A stretch of 42,424 bases of DNA from Brevinema andersonii (GTDB taxonomy: Bacteria > Spirochaetota > DYKD01), in the NCBI GenBank assembly GCA_020722765.1, contig DYKD01000020.1:1-42424 (forward strand), in the 5' to 3' direction. Shown one piece after another: positions 33,657-40,420 of this stretch. Within the stretch, counting starts at the first letter, position 1. Each line of letters begins with the position of its first letter. The position numbers and the translations under genes are program-made. The notes beneath the pieces are model-generated. The model did no database searches and was not told where the DNA came from. It saw only the letters and a program-made list of their open reading frames with translations.

Positions 33657-34329
33657 TTTTAATCTCTTTCAAGCATGTAGATTTGTATGGGCAGCGAAAA
33701 CATTCTTTTTTATACAAGCCTGTTGGAATAAGATTTGAGTTCTTGATATGCTTCACCATATCAGGAATCACTTCCTTCATAAGAAGATTCTCCAGAACAC
33801 TGTCATAGTTAAACCTAATCAATCTGCCCGTAGCAAGTGAAGCATAATATACTCCGACCGGATTAGAAGAATGTAAGTTTCTGTATGCCCAATTATAGAG
33901 AATAAACTGTGGGTCATTGTCTACAGACATTGGAGGGTTTCTGGATGTTTTCCAGTCATAGACTATCCCGTCAGACACCCGATCTACCTTACCAACTATG
34001 AATACCCCGTCTGAAATTTCAATTCTGAATTTTTCCTCTATACTATCATTATTTGCCAGCAGGGCGCTGAAATTACCGAAAAAGGTGGATATGCATTTAT
34101 GACAGAATTCCAGATCGTCTTTGGTGGCGTTTGGGGGTAACCGGCTTCTTACGAAGTCAGCCGCGCCTATGGGGCTGTTCCAGTGGTGTTCTATTGCTTG
34201 GTGAACGATTGTTCCTAGTATCATCTCCCGATTCGGTACGGATACCTCTGGAAAATTTATTCTATAATATACCTTTCTATTACAGGATAGAAAGTCATGT
34301 ATCAACGAAGCCGAGATATTAATGGACAT
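33628..34329 (-). CDS. Cas4/RecB-like PD-(D/E)XK nuclease with Fe-S cysteines
   Basis: The protein has 233 residues. The nuclease pattern is complete: H43 in GTIVHQAIEHH, D116 in VGKVDRVSDG, D125-x-K127 in VYDWKTSR, and the QxxxY motif Q141-Y145. Four cysteines (C16, C210, C213, C219, as C...Cx2Cx5C) match the Fe-S cluster of Cas4 and AddB-type nucleases. There is no cas1/cas2 or CRISPR array nearby, so a phage recombination nuclease is more likely than an adaptation factor. It sits among recombination genes (resolvase, exonuclease, RecA, SSB). Confidence 0.85.
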   Translation of the reverse strand: MSINISASLIHDFLSCNRKVYYRINFPEVSVPNREMILGTIVHQAIEHHWNSPIGAADFVRSRLPPNATKDDLEFCHKCISTFFGNFSALLANNDSIEEKFRIEISDGVFIVGKVDRVSDGIVYDWKTSRNPPMSVDNDPQFILYNWAYRNLHSSNPVGVYYASLATGRLIRFNYDSVLENLLMKEVIPDMVKHIKNSNLIPTGLYKKECFRCPYKSTCLKEIKNVVDSRDTP

Positions 34330-34703
34330 TATAAGCTCGATGCCCTTTCATTGGCACTCTGAGTTCTCCAGACCTCAAGCATTTGCTTATATACTTCCAT
34401 TTGAAGCCTTAATTTTTCCAGTTCTGCGGTAATAAGCGCAAGTGAATTTCGGAGCGGCAGCAGCTCATTTTGTACTCCGGTAAACTTGTATGTTGATTCA
34501 ATGAAGGAAATGGTAGGGGTTTTACCATCCCTCCATAAAGACGGGTCTGAAAAAACCCTTTTAAATACATCCGCCTCCCCCTTCTTTATTTCATTTTCCA
34601 GTTGTATGCGCTTGAATGAGATCTCTGAGATTTTTCCGGCCAACTGCATCAAGTCATCGAAGTCTGGCAATACTTTTAGTAATTCTGCTACCGTAGCTCT
34701 CAT
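34329..34703 (-). CDS. Hypothetical coiled-coil protein
   Basis: The protein has 124 residues starting at ATG 34703 after GAGG. Two long helical regions (residues ~10-45 and ~80-118) have heptad-like spacing. It may be an oligomerising accessory of the adjacent nuclease, but no family is recognised. Confidence 0.55.
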   Translation of the reverse strand: MRATVAELLKVLPDFDDLMQLAGKISEISFKRIQLENEIKKGEADVFKRVFSDPSLWRDGKTPTISFIESTYKFTGVQNELLPLRNSLALITAELEKLRLQMEVYKQMLEVWRTQSANERASSL

Positions 34704-35014
34704 TGAAACCTCTTTTCTATTTCCAGGATTATAAATCCATCTTTGTAATGTATATCTGTATAATGCACATCATATACGCCTATGATTGGAGAATCTACAA
34801 CTATATACAAACTGCCTCCGTCTTGCAGATTCGACAAGAGCTTTTCCTCTCCAAATACACCAAAAAATTCGGTATTTACAATAATACAGTTATATGGAGA
34901 GATTAGATCATCACTTATAGGATATTTAGGTCCAAGCAGCACCAATGTATTCCACAGGAATATTTCTTGTTTACTTATTTTTTTGATTGCCTCTAGAGCC
35001 TTATCTATATCCAT
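34700..35014 (-). CDS. Hypothetical protein
   Basis: ATG 35014 (104 residues) is preferred over an earlier in-frame start at 35056 because GGAG lies 5 nt upstream of it. It overlaps the previous stop by 10 nt. It shows alternating helix and strands (LWNTLVLLGPKYP, CIIVNTEFFGVFGEEKLLSNL, GSLYIVVDSPIIGVYDV), which looks like a small alpha/beta fold. No motif identifies it. Confidence 0.5.
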   Translation of the reverse strand: MDIDKALEAIKKISKQEIFLWNTLVLLGPKYPISDDLISPYNCIIVNTEFFGVFGEEKLLSNLQDGGSLYIVVDSPIIGVYDVHYTDIHYKDGFIILEIEKRFQ

Positions 35015-35421
35015 TTCTTCTCCAATCTGTCCTCTATACCCCGATATTTTCTGCAAATACCAAACATAAATTTTGCGTCTTTTAACGATATGCTTTCATC
35101 CAGCGACATGACCTCTTCTGCGAATTTTCCCACGCTGGCTTCTTTTCTCGATAAGAGATAATTATAGACTGAGTATGGATTCAGCTCCAGATCACGAGAC
35201 CAGCCCTTGAATCCAAATACGGAGGAGAGTATAGCAGGTATATATTCCCGGTTTATTTCCAAATATTTGGAAATGGATTCGTTAGACGAACCGCTGGCGC
35301 ACATTAGCAGTATATCCTTGATTGACATATAGTCTACCAAAGACCCGCTAATGCCGAAGGTCTCTTTATAGAATTCTTTAATGATCTTCCAAGATCTATC
35401 TGCTGTCGTTTGTTCCTTCAT
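35005..35421 (-). CDS. Helical protein with possible HTH
   Basis: The protein has 138 residues. The segment IKDILLMCASGSSNESISKYLEINREYIPAIL has the spacing of a helix-turn-helix. A second helical region and KDAKFMFGICRKYRGIEDRLEKKWI follow. Its start lies inside the end of the resolvase-like gene (35396-35815). A DNA-binding role is suggested but not proven. Confidence 0.5.
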   Translation of the reverse strand: MKEQTTADRSWKIIKEFYKETFGISGSLVDYMSIKDILLMCASGSSNESISKYLEINREYIPAILSSVFGFKGWSRDLELNPYSVYNYLLSRKEASVGKFAEEVMSLDESISLKDAKFMFGICRKYRGIEDRLEKKWI

Positions 35422-35815
35422 ATTTATCCGTAATCAAGTTTATAATTTCCGCAAATGTTTCTACATCTAAAACAATAAACACTTTAACTCCATCTCTTGC
35501 ACCGGAGAATTTACCTATTAGGAATGGGATGCCATACATTGACTTAGCCTCTGCGGCAATCTTATCGAGCCACTCCTTTTTTAGGGTAAACTGACTTGCT
35601 CCACCATATCCGACCTTAGCCTCTACTTTAAACTGCCTCGGAATGGAATCCACCTTACCGGAAATATCCGACAATAATAATGGTTCTCCAAGAATAGTTC
35701 CCATCGCGCCGCTTGACGGCACTCTCTTCCACCTACTCTTCCTTATCAACCTGTTTAGAATCTCTACGGCTAAATTTTCAAAGTCCGTTCCTTTTCTCTT
35801 TTGTTTCGATGTCAT
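35396..35815 (-). CDS. Hjc-like PD-(D/E)XK endonuclease
   Basis: The protein has 139 residues, starting at ATG 35815 with AGG just before. Motifs match archaeal-type Holliday junction resolvases: E13 in GTDFENLAVEIL, a basic patch with VPSSGAMG, an Asp at D50 or D56, and E65-A-K67 (KVEAKVG) as the E-x-K. No other nuclease motif is present. It is likely the resolvase or debranching enzyme of phage replication. It is immediately downstream of DnaB. Confidence 0.75.
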   Translation of the reverse strand: MTSKQKRKGTDFENLAVEILNRLIRKSRWKRVPSSGAMGTILGEPLLLSDISGKVDSIPRQFKVEAKVGYGGASQFTLKKEWLDKIAAEAKSMYGIPFLIGKFSGARDGVKVFIVLDVETFAEIINLITDKYEGTNDSR

Positions 35816-35818
35816 CCT

Positions 35819-37117
35819 CTATGCCTCCCTAACATGGGTAATTTTATTGGATTCTGGGTTAAATTTCAAGGTAACCGTGCCAACAGGTCCATTTCTGGAT
35901 TTCAAGATAATGAACTCCATCATTCCCTTGTGTTTTGTTTCCTTGTAGTAATACTCATCCCTATACAGACCCACGACAAAATCTGCATCTTCTTCCAGAT
36001 TTCCAGATTGTCTAAGATCGGCCATCATAGGTCTTCTATCCTCCCTCATTTCCACGCCTCGATTTAGCTGTGACAGGGCTACCGTGCAGATTCCGCTATC
36101 ATTAGAAACAAGTTTAAACATTCTGGATATTCTGCCCAGCTCATGCGTTTGGTTTTCTTCCCTTTGTGACATCAACTGAAGATAGTCCACATATACTACC
36201 TTTATGTCATGGGTTGTCTTATATCTTTGAATTGTTGACTTGGTATAGTGCAGGTCACCGGTAAAAGAAGTATCGATATAAATCGGATACTTTTTAATCT
36301 TTGCAAGGCCGTCCACAATCTGTTCTATTTGCTGCTGGTTGAGTATTCCCAACCGTATATTAGTGATTGGAATTCCCGTTTCAATGGCAACCAGTCTTTC
36401 TACTAAAGTAGAATAGTTCATTTCTTTTTCAAAGACCAAACAGGGTATGCCGTTTTTTCCGTCGGATAATATGGAATTACAAATCAAGGCTGTCTTACCT
36501 TGCGAAGGCCTCCCGCCTATGATCCACAACTCTCCCGGCGATTTCCCTCCTGTTGCAAGGTCAATGTCATTAATCCCCCAAGAATAACCCCTAATTCCCG
36601 GTGCCTTTGTTCTAGATACAATATCCTCTAGAACTGACTTCACCCCATCCCCAACATGGGACGTGGAATGCCCCCCGGAAGATTCCATCAGGCTTTCCAG
36701 TGTGGTATTTAGAGACCGGATTGTGTCATCGATATTTTCCGTAGTAAGTACATCCGGTCTAATAGACGAGATTGTTGATAGGAGCGCTCTACCTTTATAG
36801 GCAGAAGTGACGAATCTTATATACTCAGAAAAGTTTTCTGGATTGAAATCCAGGGACAACAGATAGTTTATGTAGTCTTTGCCGCCGACTTCCGACAATT
36901 TCCCCGCTCCATCCAGGCTTCCGATGATAAGGTTGACATCTGCGGTAAATCCCTTCTCGGTTTGATCCTCAATTTCCTTAAATAATATTTGATGAGGAGT
37001 GGAGGAAAACATGAAAAATCTTAGCCCATGGGCTGTAGGATAAAGTTCCGGGTTTTTTAGAAGGATGGAAAAAACCGCCACCTCGGACTGCGTAGAAAAA
37101 ATGTTTGTGTCTGTCAT
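35819..37117 (-). CDS. dnaB: Replicative DNA helicase (DnaB family)
   Basis: The protein has 432 residues. The N-terminal domain ends near residue 150. A linker leads to the RecA-like core: Walker A GGRPSQGKT (201-209), then VVYVDYLQLMSQRE (Walker B region), SQLNRGVEMREDRRPMMADLRQSGNLEEDAD (H4-type loop) and a VGLYRDEYY end. All hallmark DnaB motifs are present. It overlaps the start of the upstream accessory gene by one base. It would unwind DNA for the family A polymerase. Confidence 0.92.
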   Translation of the reverse strand: MTDTNIFSTQSEVAVFSILLKNPELYPTAHGLRFFMFSSTPHQILFKEIEDQTEKGFTADVNLIIGSLDGAGKLSEVGGKDYINYLLSLDFNPENFSEYIRFVTSAYKGRALLSTISSIRPDVLTTENIDDTIRSLNTTLESLMESSGGHSTSHVGDGVKSVLEDIVSRTKAPGIRGYSWGINDIDLATGGKSPGELWIIGGRPSQGKTALICNSILSDGKNGIPCLVFEKEMNYSTLVERLVAIETGIPITNIRLGILNQQQIEQIVDGLAKIKKYPIYIDTSFTGDLHYTKSTIQRYKTTHDIKVVYVDYLQLMSQREENQTHELGRISRMFKLVSNDSGICTVALSQLNRGVEMREDRRPMMADLRQSGNLEEDADFVVGLYRDEYYYKETKHKGMMEFIILKSRNGPVGTVTLKFNPESNKITHVREA

Positions 37118-37500
37118 TATAACTTCTTTATCCCTTCAGGCAACTTGATGGAAGTCTTGGCCACCTTCTTTATTTCCTTCTTTATTTCATCTATATCTCT
37201 ATCTAATGGCTCCGATGGTGGATACATAGAGATTCCATCCCCCGCCCTCTCAAACCTGTTCTTGCATATTGTGTATAGAAGGCCGTATGGATTCTCCCGG
37301 ACTTCGCGCACATTTATCAGATCCATCACGGAAAAAAACACAGTGAATCTGCCGAATACCCGTATCAGCTTATTGAACATTATAATTTCAGACCTGCCCG
37401 CAGGTCTGTCAAGCAGGTCAGAATAAAACTGTGTAAGTATCTGTGCGGGATTTGTTGTTGATTTTAATTTCTCGTAGTAAAGTTCTGCTATGTTTTCCAA
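37117..37500 (-). CDS. Replication-region protein of unknown function
   Basis: The protein has 127 residues. The only plausible start is TTG 37500, with AGGA farther upstream than usual. It is helical in the first half (LYYEKLKSTTNPAQILTQFYSDLL) and Lys-rich at the end (IKKEIKKVAKTSIKLPEGIKKL). It directly precedes DnaB and overlaps it by one base, so a helicase-loading or accessory role is possible. A perfect 20-bp palindrome lies inside the coding sequence. Confidence 0.5.
   Translation of the reverse strand: MENIAELYYEKLKSTTNPAQILTQFYSDLLDRPAGRSEIIMFNKLIRVFGRFTVFFSVMDLINVREVRENPYGLLYTICKNRFERAGDGISMYPPSEPLDRDIDEIKKEIKKVAKTSIKLPEGIKKL
37389..37408. repeat. Perfect palindrome inside the pre-DnaB gene
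   Basis: Nine-bp arms (37389-37397 and 37400-37408) are separated by 2 bp. On the minus strand TTGACA (37412..37407) and TATAAT (37384..37379) flank it, but their spacing is 22 bp, too long for a normal sigma-70 promoter. It could be an operator for an activator that shortens the effective spacing, or it may be chance. Confidence 0.35.
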
Positions 37501-37683
37501 GATGGCATCCCGTCCTATTCTCTGAATCCGCGGGCCTCTATTGAAAAGACCGAAACAAGTAAGGATCTGCTATATTTTCCACCGCGTCCACAATACCCCC
37601 TGTTAGTCTGAGGACGAATCCCCAGACTAACATATTGGTTATCCAGCCCCCCCAGGTTGTTTCCCGGCAGGCGCAGAAACAGT
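37501..37683 (-). other. Structured non-coding gap between SSB and the DnaB accessory gene
   Basis: No gene is apparent in these 183 nt. Two stem-loops can be drawn. One has 10-bp perfect arms 37601-37610/37623-37632 with a 12-nt loop. The other has 6-bp arms 37658-37663/37676-37681, directly after the SSB stop codon. Several G-runs lie on the minus strand. It may be a terminator region, an attenuator or a replication origin. No DnaA boxes or iterons were found by eye. Confidence 0.45.
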
Positions 37684-38472
37684 CTATTCTTTAAATAAAT
37701 CTTCGACTTTTTCCCTGGCTGCCTGCTCTAAATCACCGCTTACAGCCCCGACTGTACTAACAGGATTAGCCGCACGTCTGGCCGAGAAAATGTCTCTTAA
37801 TGAAATTCCTCTTTTAAGTTCAAGGATTTCCGGGCCAGTTAGTTTAATTGTAGCGTCCTCCAAGTCGTACTTCACAAGCCCATCTGGAATAGGGGTTTTA
37901 TCACCGGTTACAACCGGAATCGGTGTAATTACTTTCGATTTACCAGTCCCAGATACGATAAGGGTGATGTCATAATTGGTAAGACCGATAACTTTACCTT
38001 TTTCGTCGAGAACAGCACTCTCTATTGCATTGAGCTGGTCAAATAAGGTTACACCTCTCGCCAATATTTTTACCTTGCCGGATGGGGCCAGCTGATCTCC
38101 TGCAATAATTTCCTTACACTTGCTGCAAGTGGTAACGGATTTGTCTGCATACTCTTCTCCACATTTTTGGCAAGTTCTCACTGGCGTCTTATCCAAGACG
38201 TTTACCATATACCGACGCGTCCTCGGTGAATAACCTGGCTCATCCTTGAACGAGTCTGGATACTGCATATAAAGCGACCTATTATTTAGACAAATTGGGC
38301 ATTCATCCCCTAGACACTCAATAGTGTAACCGTTTAGGTAGTGTGTCCAAATATCGTAGGCATGGTCATCGAGAATTCTGATGTTATAGGTGCCAGCGTC
38401 GAGGCGCAGAAATGTTCTTTTTTCTGTTTTAGATGTTTGTGCGGATGTGCCGCTTGTATTAGCGAATGACAT
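37684..38472 (-). CDS. Single-stranded DNA-binding protein (T4 gp32-like)
   Basis: The protein has 262 residues, with GAGAGGAG before ATG 38472. Cys clusters are visible: C53, C58, C61 (ECLGDECPIC) and C101, C104, C116, C119 (CQKCGEEYADKSVTTCSKC), the latter a clean four-Cys zinc site. An OB-like middle region lies around these (YMVNVLDKTPV...VKILARGVTLFDQLNAI). The C-terminal tail is acidic (EQAAREKVEDLFKE), as in SSBs that recruit partners. Position near RecA, DnaB and polymerase fits. It coats ssDNA during replication and recombination. Confidence 0.8.
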   Translation of the reverse strand: MSFANTSGTSAQTSKTEKRTFLRLDAGTYNIRILDDHAYDIWTHYLNGYTIECLGDECPICLNNRSLYMQYPDSFKDEPGYSPRTRRYMVNVLDKTPVRTCQKCGEEYADKSVTTCSKCKEIIAGDQLAPSGKVKILARGVTLFDQLNAIESAVLDEKGKVIGLTNYDITLIVSGTGKSKVITPIPVVTGDKTPIPDGLVKYDLEDATIKLTGPEILELKRGISLRDIFSARRAANPVSTVGAVSGDLEQAAREKVEDLFKE

Positions 38473-38475
38473 GGT

Positions 38476-38832
38476 TTACTCCTCTCTCTTCTCTTCTAAT
38501 GCGTGAAATAATTCTTCAAATGTGCGGGTTCTTTCTGTTTCGATAAACTCCATGGCCTCTTCTGCGGACGTAGTGGGTATTCTTTTTCTCAGATTTAAGT
38601 AGTTAAGATATGCCCATTCTATATCTACCAGTTGAAGATAACGTAAGTATCTGCTTGCATCCGGATTCATGAAAATAACTTCCGGAATTTCTGTGATTGA
38701 GTCTGTAAATTTGATATTTTGGTAGTCACCCAGGCTGAATAACCTCTCTACTGTAAGTTGCTTATTCATTCCGTGTTCTCTATTTGACTCTAACGGGGCG
38801 GTAGCTTCTACTGCGGTTTGTGGATTTGACAT
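38476..38832 (-). CDS. Hypothetical acidic protein between RecA and SSB
   Basis: The protein has 118 residues from ATG 38832, with AGGAG upstream. Residues 45-110 are helical and acidic (EIPEVIFMNPDASRYLRYLQLVDIEWAYLNYLNLRKRIP...EEAMEFIETERTRTFEELFHALEEKREE). It could be a recombination mediator-type accessory such as UvsY by position, but sequence evidence is lacking. It is probably transcribed from the consensus promoter in the 3' end of recA. Confidence 0.55.
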   Translation of the reverse strand: MSNPQTAVEATAPLESNREHGMNKQLTVERLFSLGDYQNIKFTDSITEIPEVIFMNPDASRYLRYLQLVDIEWAYLNYLNLRKRIPTTSAEEAMEFIETERTRTFEELFHALEEKREE

Positions 38833-38860
38833 TTGCCTGTAACTCCTTTCTACATGTAAT

Positions 38861-39877
38861 TTACGCCCCGTCAGGGGTATCTTCAGTTTCTTCGTCTGCT
38901 TCTATATCTAAGGATGTATATTTATTGATGCTATTATATACCCTTTCTTTGATTTTGTCAAGGGTATCTGGATGTGATTCTAGGAACTGGCCTGCGGCCA
39001 ATTTCCCCTGGCCTATGGATTCTCCCTCGAACTTATAGTAAGAACCACTCTTTTTTATTACCCCAAGCATCGAGCAGAAATCAACTATGTCCGAATACGT
39101 GTCAATCCCTTTTCCAAAAATAATTGGGATTGTATAACTTCTAAATGGGGCAGACAGCTTATTTTTCTTTACGACAAATTTAGTCATAATCCCAACTTTT
39201 TCCTTGCCTACGATAATTTCAGCCCCCCGATTCAAAGATATTCTTAGACACGTAAAATGTTTCAAAGCGTGACCTCCGGGCGTTTCCAAAGTCGGGATAT
39301 ATGCCCCGATTTTTGCTCTAACTTGGTTTAGGGCCACGAAGGCAACTTTATTTTTGGATATTCCTCCCGTCGCATTTCTTCTCAGAAATTTAGACAACAT
39401 TCTGGGGATAATCGCCACACTTGCTTTTTCAAATTCTTCTGTTTTTTCAAAAGACGGTGCCAGCGCCCCAATCGAATCTATGATTACTAATGCAAAATCA
39501 CCTGAGTTAATCCCCATTTCCGCCATACCAAGCGCCTCCTCTGCGGTCTCAGGATTCAGGATTACAAACTGTTTCGGGTCTATATCCTGGCCTATCATGT
39601 CACGGATAAGCCCATAATCCAACATATTCTCCGCATCAACGTATAATACCCTATGCCCGGATCCTATGCACTCTTTTGCTATACTCAATGCCAGAGTCGT
39701 TTTTCCAGACCCCTCGGGCCCGAATATTTCCGTGATTTTTCCTCTCGGAATTCCCCCAACCCCGATTGACATATCCAATGACAACGATCCTGTTGATATA
39801 ACATCAACAGATGTGTCACGTGTAATAACGGAATCTTCTCCATATTTATCTATAACCTGTTCCAAAAAATCAGTCAT
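38861..39877 (-). CDS. recA: RecA-family recombinase
   Basis: The protein has 338 residues, with AAGG before ATG 39877. Walker A is GPEGSGKT (residues 53-60). VLYVDAENMLD, FALVIIDSIGAL (Walker B strand) and VAFVALNQVRAK follow. A Thr-Pro-Gly-Gly motif (LETPGGHALKHF) marks the DNA-binding L2 neighbourhood. The C-terminus is acidic (ADEETEDTPDGA). It is short compared with bacterial RecA and typical of phage forms. It would drive strand exchange and recombination-dependent replication. A strong promoter is embedded near its 3' end. Confidence 0.93.
   Translation of the reverse strand: MTDFLEQVIDKYGEDSVITRDTSVDVISTGSLSLDMSIGVGGIPRGKITEIFGPEGSGKTTLALSIAKECIGSGHRVLYVDAENMLDYGLIRDMIGQDIDPKQFVILNPETAEEALGMAEMGINSGDFALVIIDSIGALAPSFEKTEEFEKASVAIIPRMLSKFLRRNATGGISKNKVAFVALNQVRAKIGAYIPTLETPGGHALKHFTCLRISLNRGAEIIVGKEKVGIMTKFVVKKNKLSAPFRSYTIPIIFGKGIDTYSDIVDFCSMLGVIKKSGSYYKFEGESIGQGKLAAGQFLESHPDTLDKIKERVYNSINKYTSLDIEADEETEDTPDGA
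38933..38961 (-). promoter_or_regulatory. Perfect consensus sigma-70 promoter inside recA
   Basis: TTGACA (38961..38956) and TATAAT (38938..38933) are separated by exactly 17 bp, a 12 of 12 match on the minus strand. Transcription would start near 38926, inside the last codons of recA, and serve the small acidic protein, the SSB and genes beyond. Confidence 0.6.
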
Positions 39878-39880
39878 TAT

Positions 39881-40420
39881 CTACCTTTCTATAAATCTGA
39901 ACCCGACATCATCGAATACAGGTTTATACTTTTGAAGAATTTTCTTGAACCTCCTAATTCCCCCGTCTTGTAGAGCAGATAGCAGATATGTGTCAGTCCC
40001 AATACTTTCCCCCCATCCAACATCTCTCATATACCCGCTCACCCTCTTGGCATTAATATTTCTTGCAATCTCCCTAATTCTTTCCTCTTCAATATTGAGA
40101 ACTGAGCAAGAACCCATGTGCAAGTATTTCCCACCCATTCCCCCGCTTTCCTGTATAATAGCGGCTATGGTTTCTATGGGTACTATCCTATTCCCAAGAT
40201 AAAATACTCCTGGCCCGCCGTGACAGGCTAGATACAAAAGGTCAAATTTTCCCTCTAGAAATAGGGGAAATAGTTCCTTGAATCCAGACTCTGATAAAAA
40301 TGTGTAATATGCGTATTTTGAGCCAGTATCCTCGCATATAGCCTCAATAAACGGCTGTACAGACAATCTTGGATAATATTTTTTGTGGTTCCATGGTGAT
40401 TCTAGAGCAAGAATTTTCAT
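39881..40420 (-). CDS. Caspase/CHAT-like protein
   Basis: The protein has 179 residues. A strand-His motif FDLLYLACHGGPG gives H67 and a later strand YLHMGSCSVL gives C105, the His-Cys dyad of caspase-like (clan CD/CHAT) proteases. GYMRDVGWGES follows, also seen in such domains. No TM segment, signal or TPR repeats are visible, so it is a stand-alone domain. It lies 3 nt after recA on one side and at the polymerase stop on the other, so it is co-transcribed with replication genes. Candidate roles are counter-defence, host cell control or processing of a phage protein. All are inferred, and loss of activity is possible. Confidence 0.7.
   Translation of the reverse strand: MKILALESPWNHKKYYPRLSVQPFIEAICEDTGSKYAYYTFLSESGFKELFPLFLEGKFDLLYLACHGGPGVFYLGNRIVPIETIAAIIQESGGMGGKYLHMGSCSVLNIEEERIREIARNINAKRVSGYMRDVGWGESIGTDTYLLSALQDGGIRRFKKILQKYKPVFDDVGFRFIER

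Noticed and set aside
33628..34329. CRISPR-Cas locus suggested by the Cas4-like gene
   Set aside because: No cas1, cas2, effector gene or repeat array is visible anywhere in the window.
37597..37635. Hammerhead-like CTGAGGA...CGAA pattern on the plus strand inside the 37601-37632 hairpin
   Set aside because: The CTG is buried in a perfect stem, no stem II exists, and the cleavage-site arrangement cannot be drawn.
37597..37660. G-runs on the minus strand as a G-quadruplex
   Set aside because: Loops between runs are too long for a standard quadruplex.
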